From assembly GCA_947090385.1 (NCBI GenBank), contig CAMUNZ010000068.1:1-5554 (forward strand): a stretch of DNA of 5,554 nt. Reading direction: 5' to 3'. Shown here in pieces: positions 5,426 to 5,554 of the stretch (positions within the stretch are counted from its first letter, which is position 1; each line of letters opens with the position of its first letter). The translations under genes and the position numbers were made by a program. The notes beneath the pieces are model-generated. The model saw only the letters and a list, made by a program, of their open reading frames with translations. It did no database searches and was not told where the DNA came from. This DNA comes from an uncultured Campylobacter sp. (GTDB lineage: Bacteria; Campylobacterota; Campylobacteria; Campylobacterales; Campylobacteraceae).

Positions 5426-5554
5426 AATTTTTTATCAAATTCGAACTGGATTTTTATTTTTTATCTTTGGTTTTATATGTTTAAGCGGAAATTTATTGTT
5501 TGTGCCTATAAAAATTCTAAACTTAAATCACTTTAAAATCGTAGAAAATTTTGC
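5418..5554 (+). CDS. membrane-associated acyltransferase (1-acylglycerol-3-phosphate acyltransferase-like), 3'-partial
   Basis: Only the first 45 codons are in the window. The protein begins MNKIFYQIRTGFLFFIFG, followed by a hydrophobic segment (about residues 11-30) and a VPIKILNLN stretch. This amphipathic start plus one membrane segment is typical of the lysophospholipid acyltransferase-like proteins that follow the chain length factor in APE clusters (ApeD position), thought to help attach the polyene to its lipid anchor. The catalytic HX4D motif would lie beyond the right edge, so the family call rests on the N-terminal look and the neighbour order. ATG 5418 overlaps the previous stop by 8 bases (ATGAATAA). 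No Shine-Dalgarno site is seen upstream, which favours translational coupling. Confidence 0.62.
   Translation, partial: MNKIFYQIRTGFLFFIFGFICLSGNLLFVPIKILNLNHFKIVENF

Overview
The window is very AT-rich and codon use is dominated by AAA, TTT, TTA and ATA. Every gene is on the + strand, packed with overlaps or gaps of 2 bases, except for one 37-base gap. Composition, short Shine-Dalgarno sites, TTG starts and protein flavour all suggest a low-GC Campylobacterota member, most likely a Campylobacter. The species cannot be named from this sequence.

The content is a partial type II polyketide/fatty-acid-like gene cluster that best matches the aryl polyene (APE) family. APEs are membrane-anchored, yellow, carotenoid-like polyene pigments of Gram-negative bacteria.

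Layout: (1) the 3' part of a 4'-phosphopantetheinyl transferase gene that enters from the left edge (1-461); (2) a 37-base gap with a possible promoter and a clear Shine-Dalgarno site; (3) a small lipoprotein (499-858); (4) a ketosynthase of ApeO type (842-1972, TTG start); (5) a hotdog-fold dehydratase-like protein of ApeP type (1975-2409); (6) an SDR ketoreductase of ApeQ/FabG type (2402-3103); (7) a second ketosynthase of ApeR/FabF type (3100-4320, TTG start); (8) a small exported protein of the family often mis-named 'excinuclease ATPase subunit' (4323-4730); (9) a ketosynthase-like chain length factor of ApeC type (4727-5425); (10) the start of a membrane-associated acyltransferase (5418 to the right edge).

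Inferred division of labour: the phosphopantetheinyl transferase activates the acyl carrier proteins, which are not in the window. The ketosynthases and chain length factor extend the chain, the ketoreductase reduces each beta-keto group, and the dehydratase complex removes water to leave a conjugated polyene. The acyltransferase probably helps attach the product to a lipid, and the lipoprotein and exported protein would act at the envelope. Carrier proteins, acyl-ACP ligase, the catalytic ApeI-type dehydratase, exporter and aryl-precursor enzyme are absent and would have to lie outside the window. No RNA gene, mobile element, CRISPR array or convincing terminator was seen, and no gene-free stretch exceeds 300 bases.
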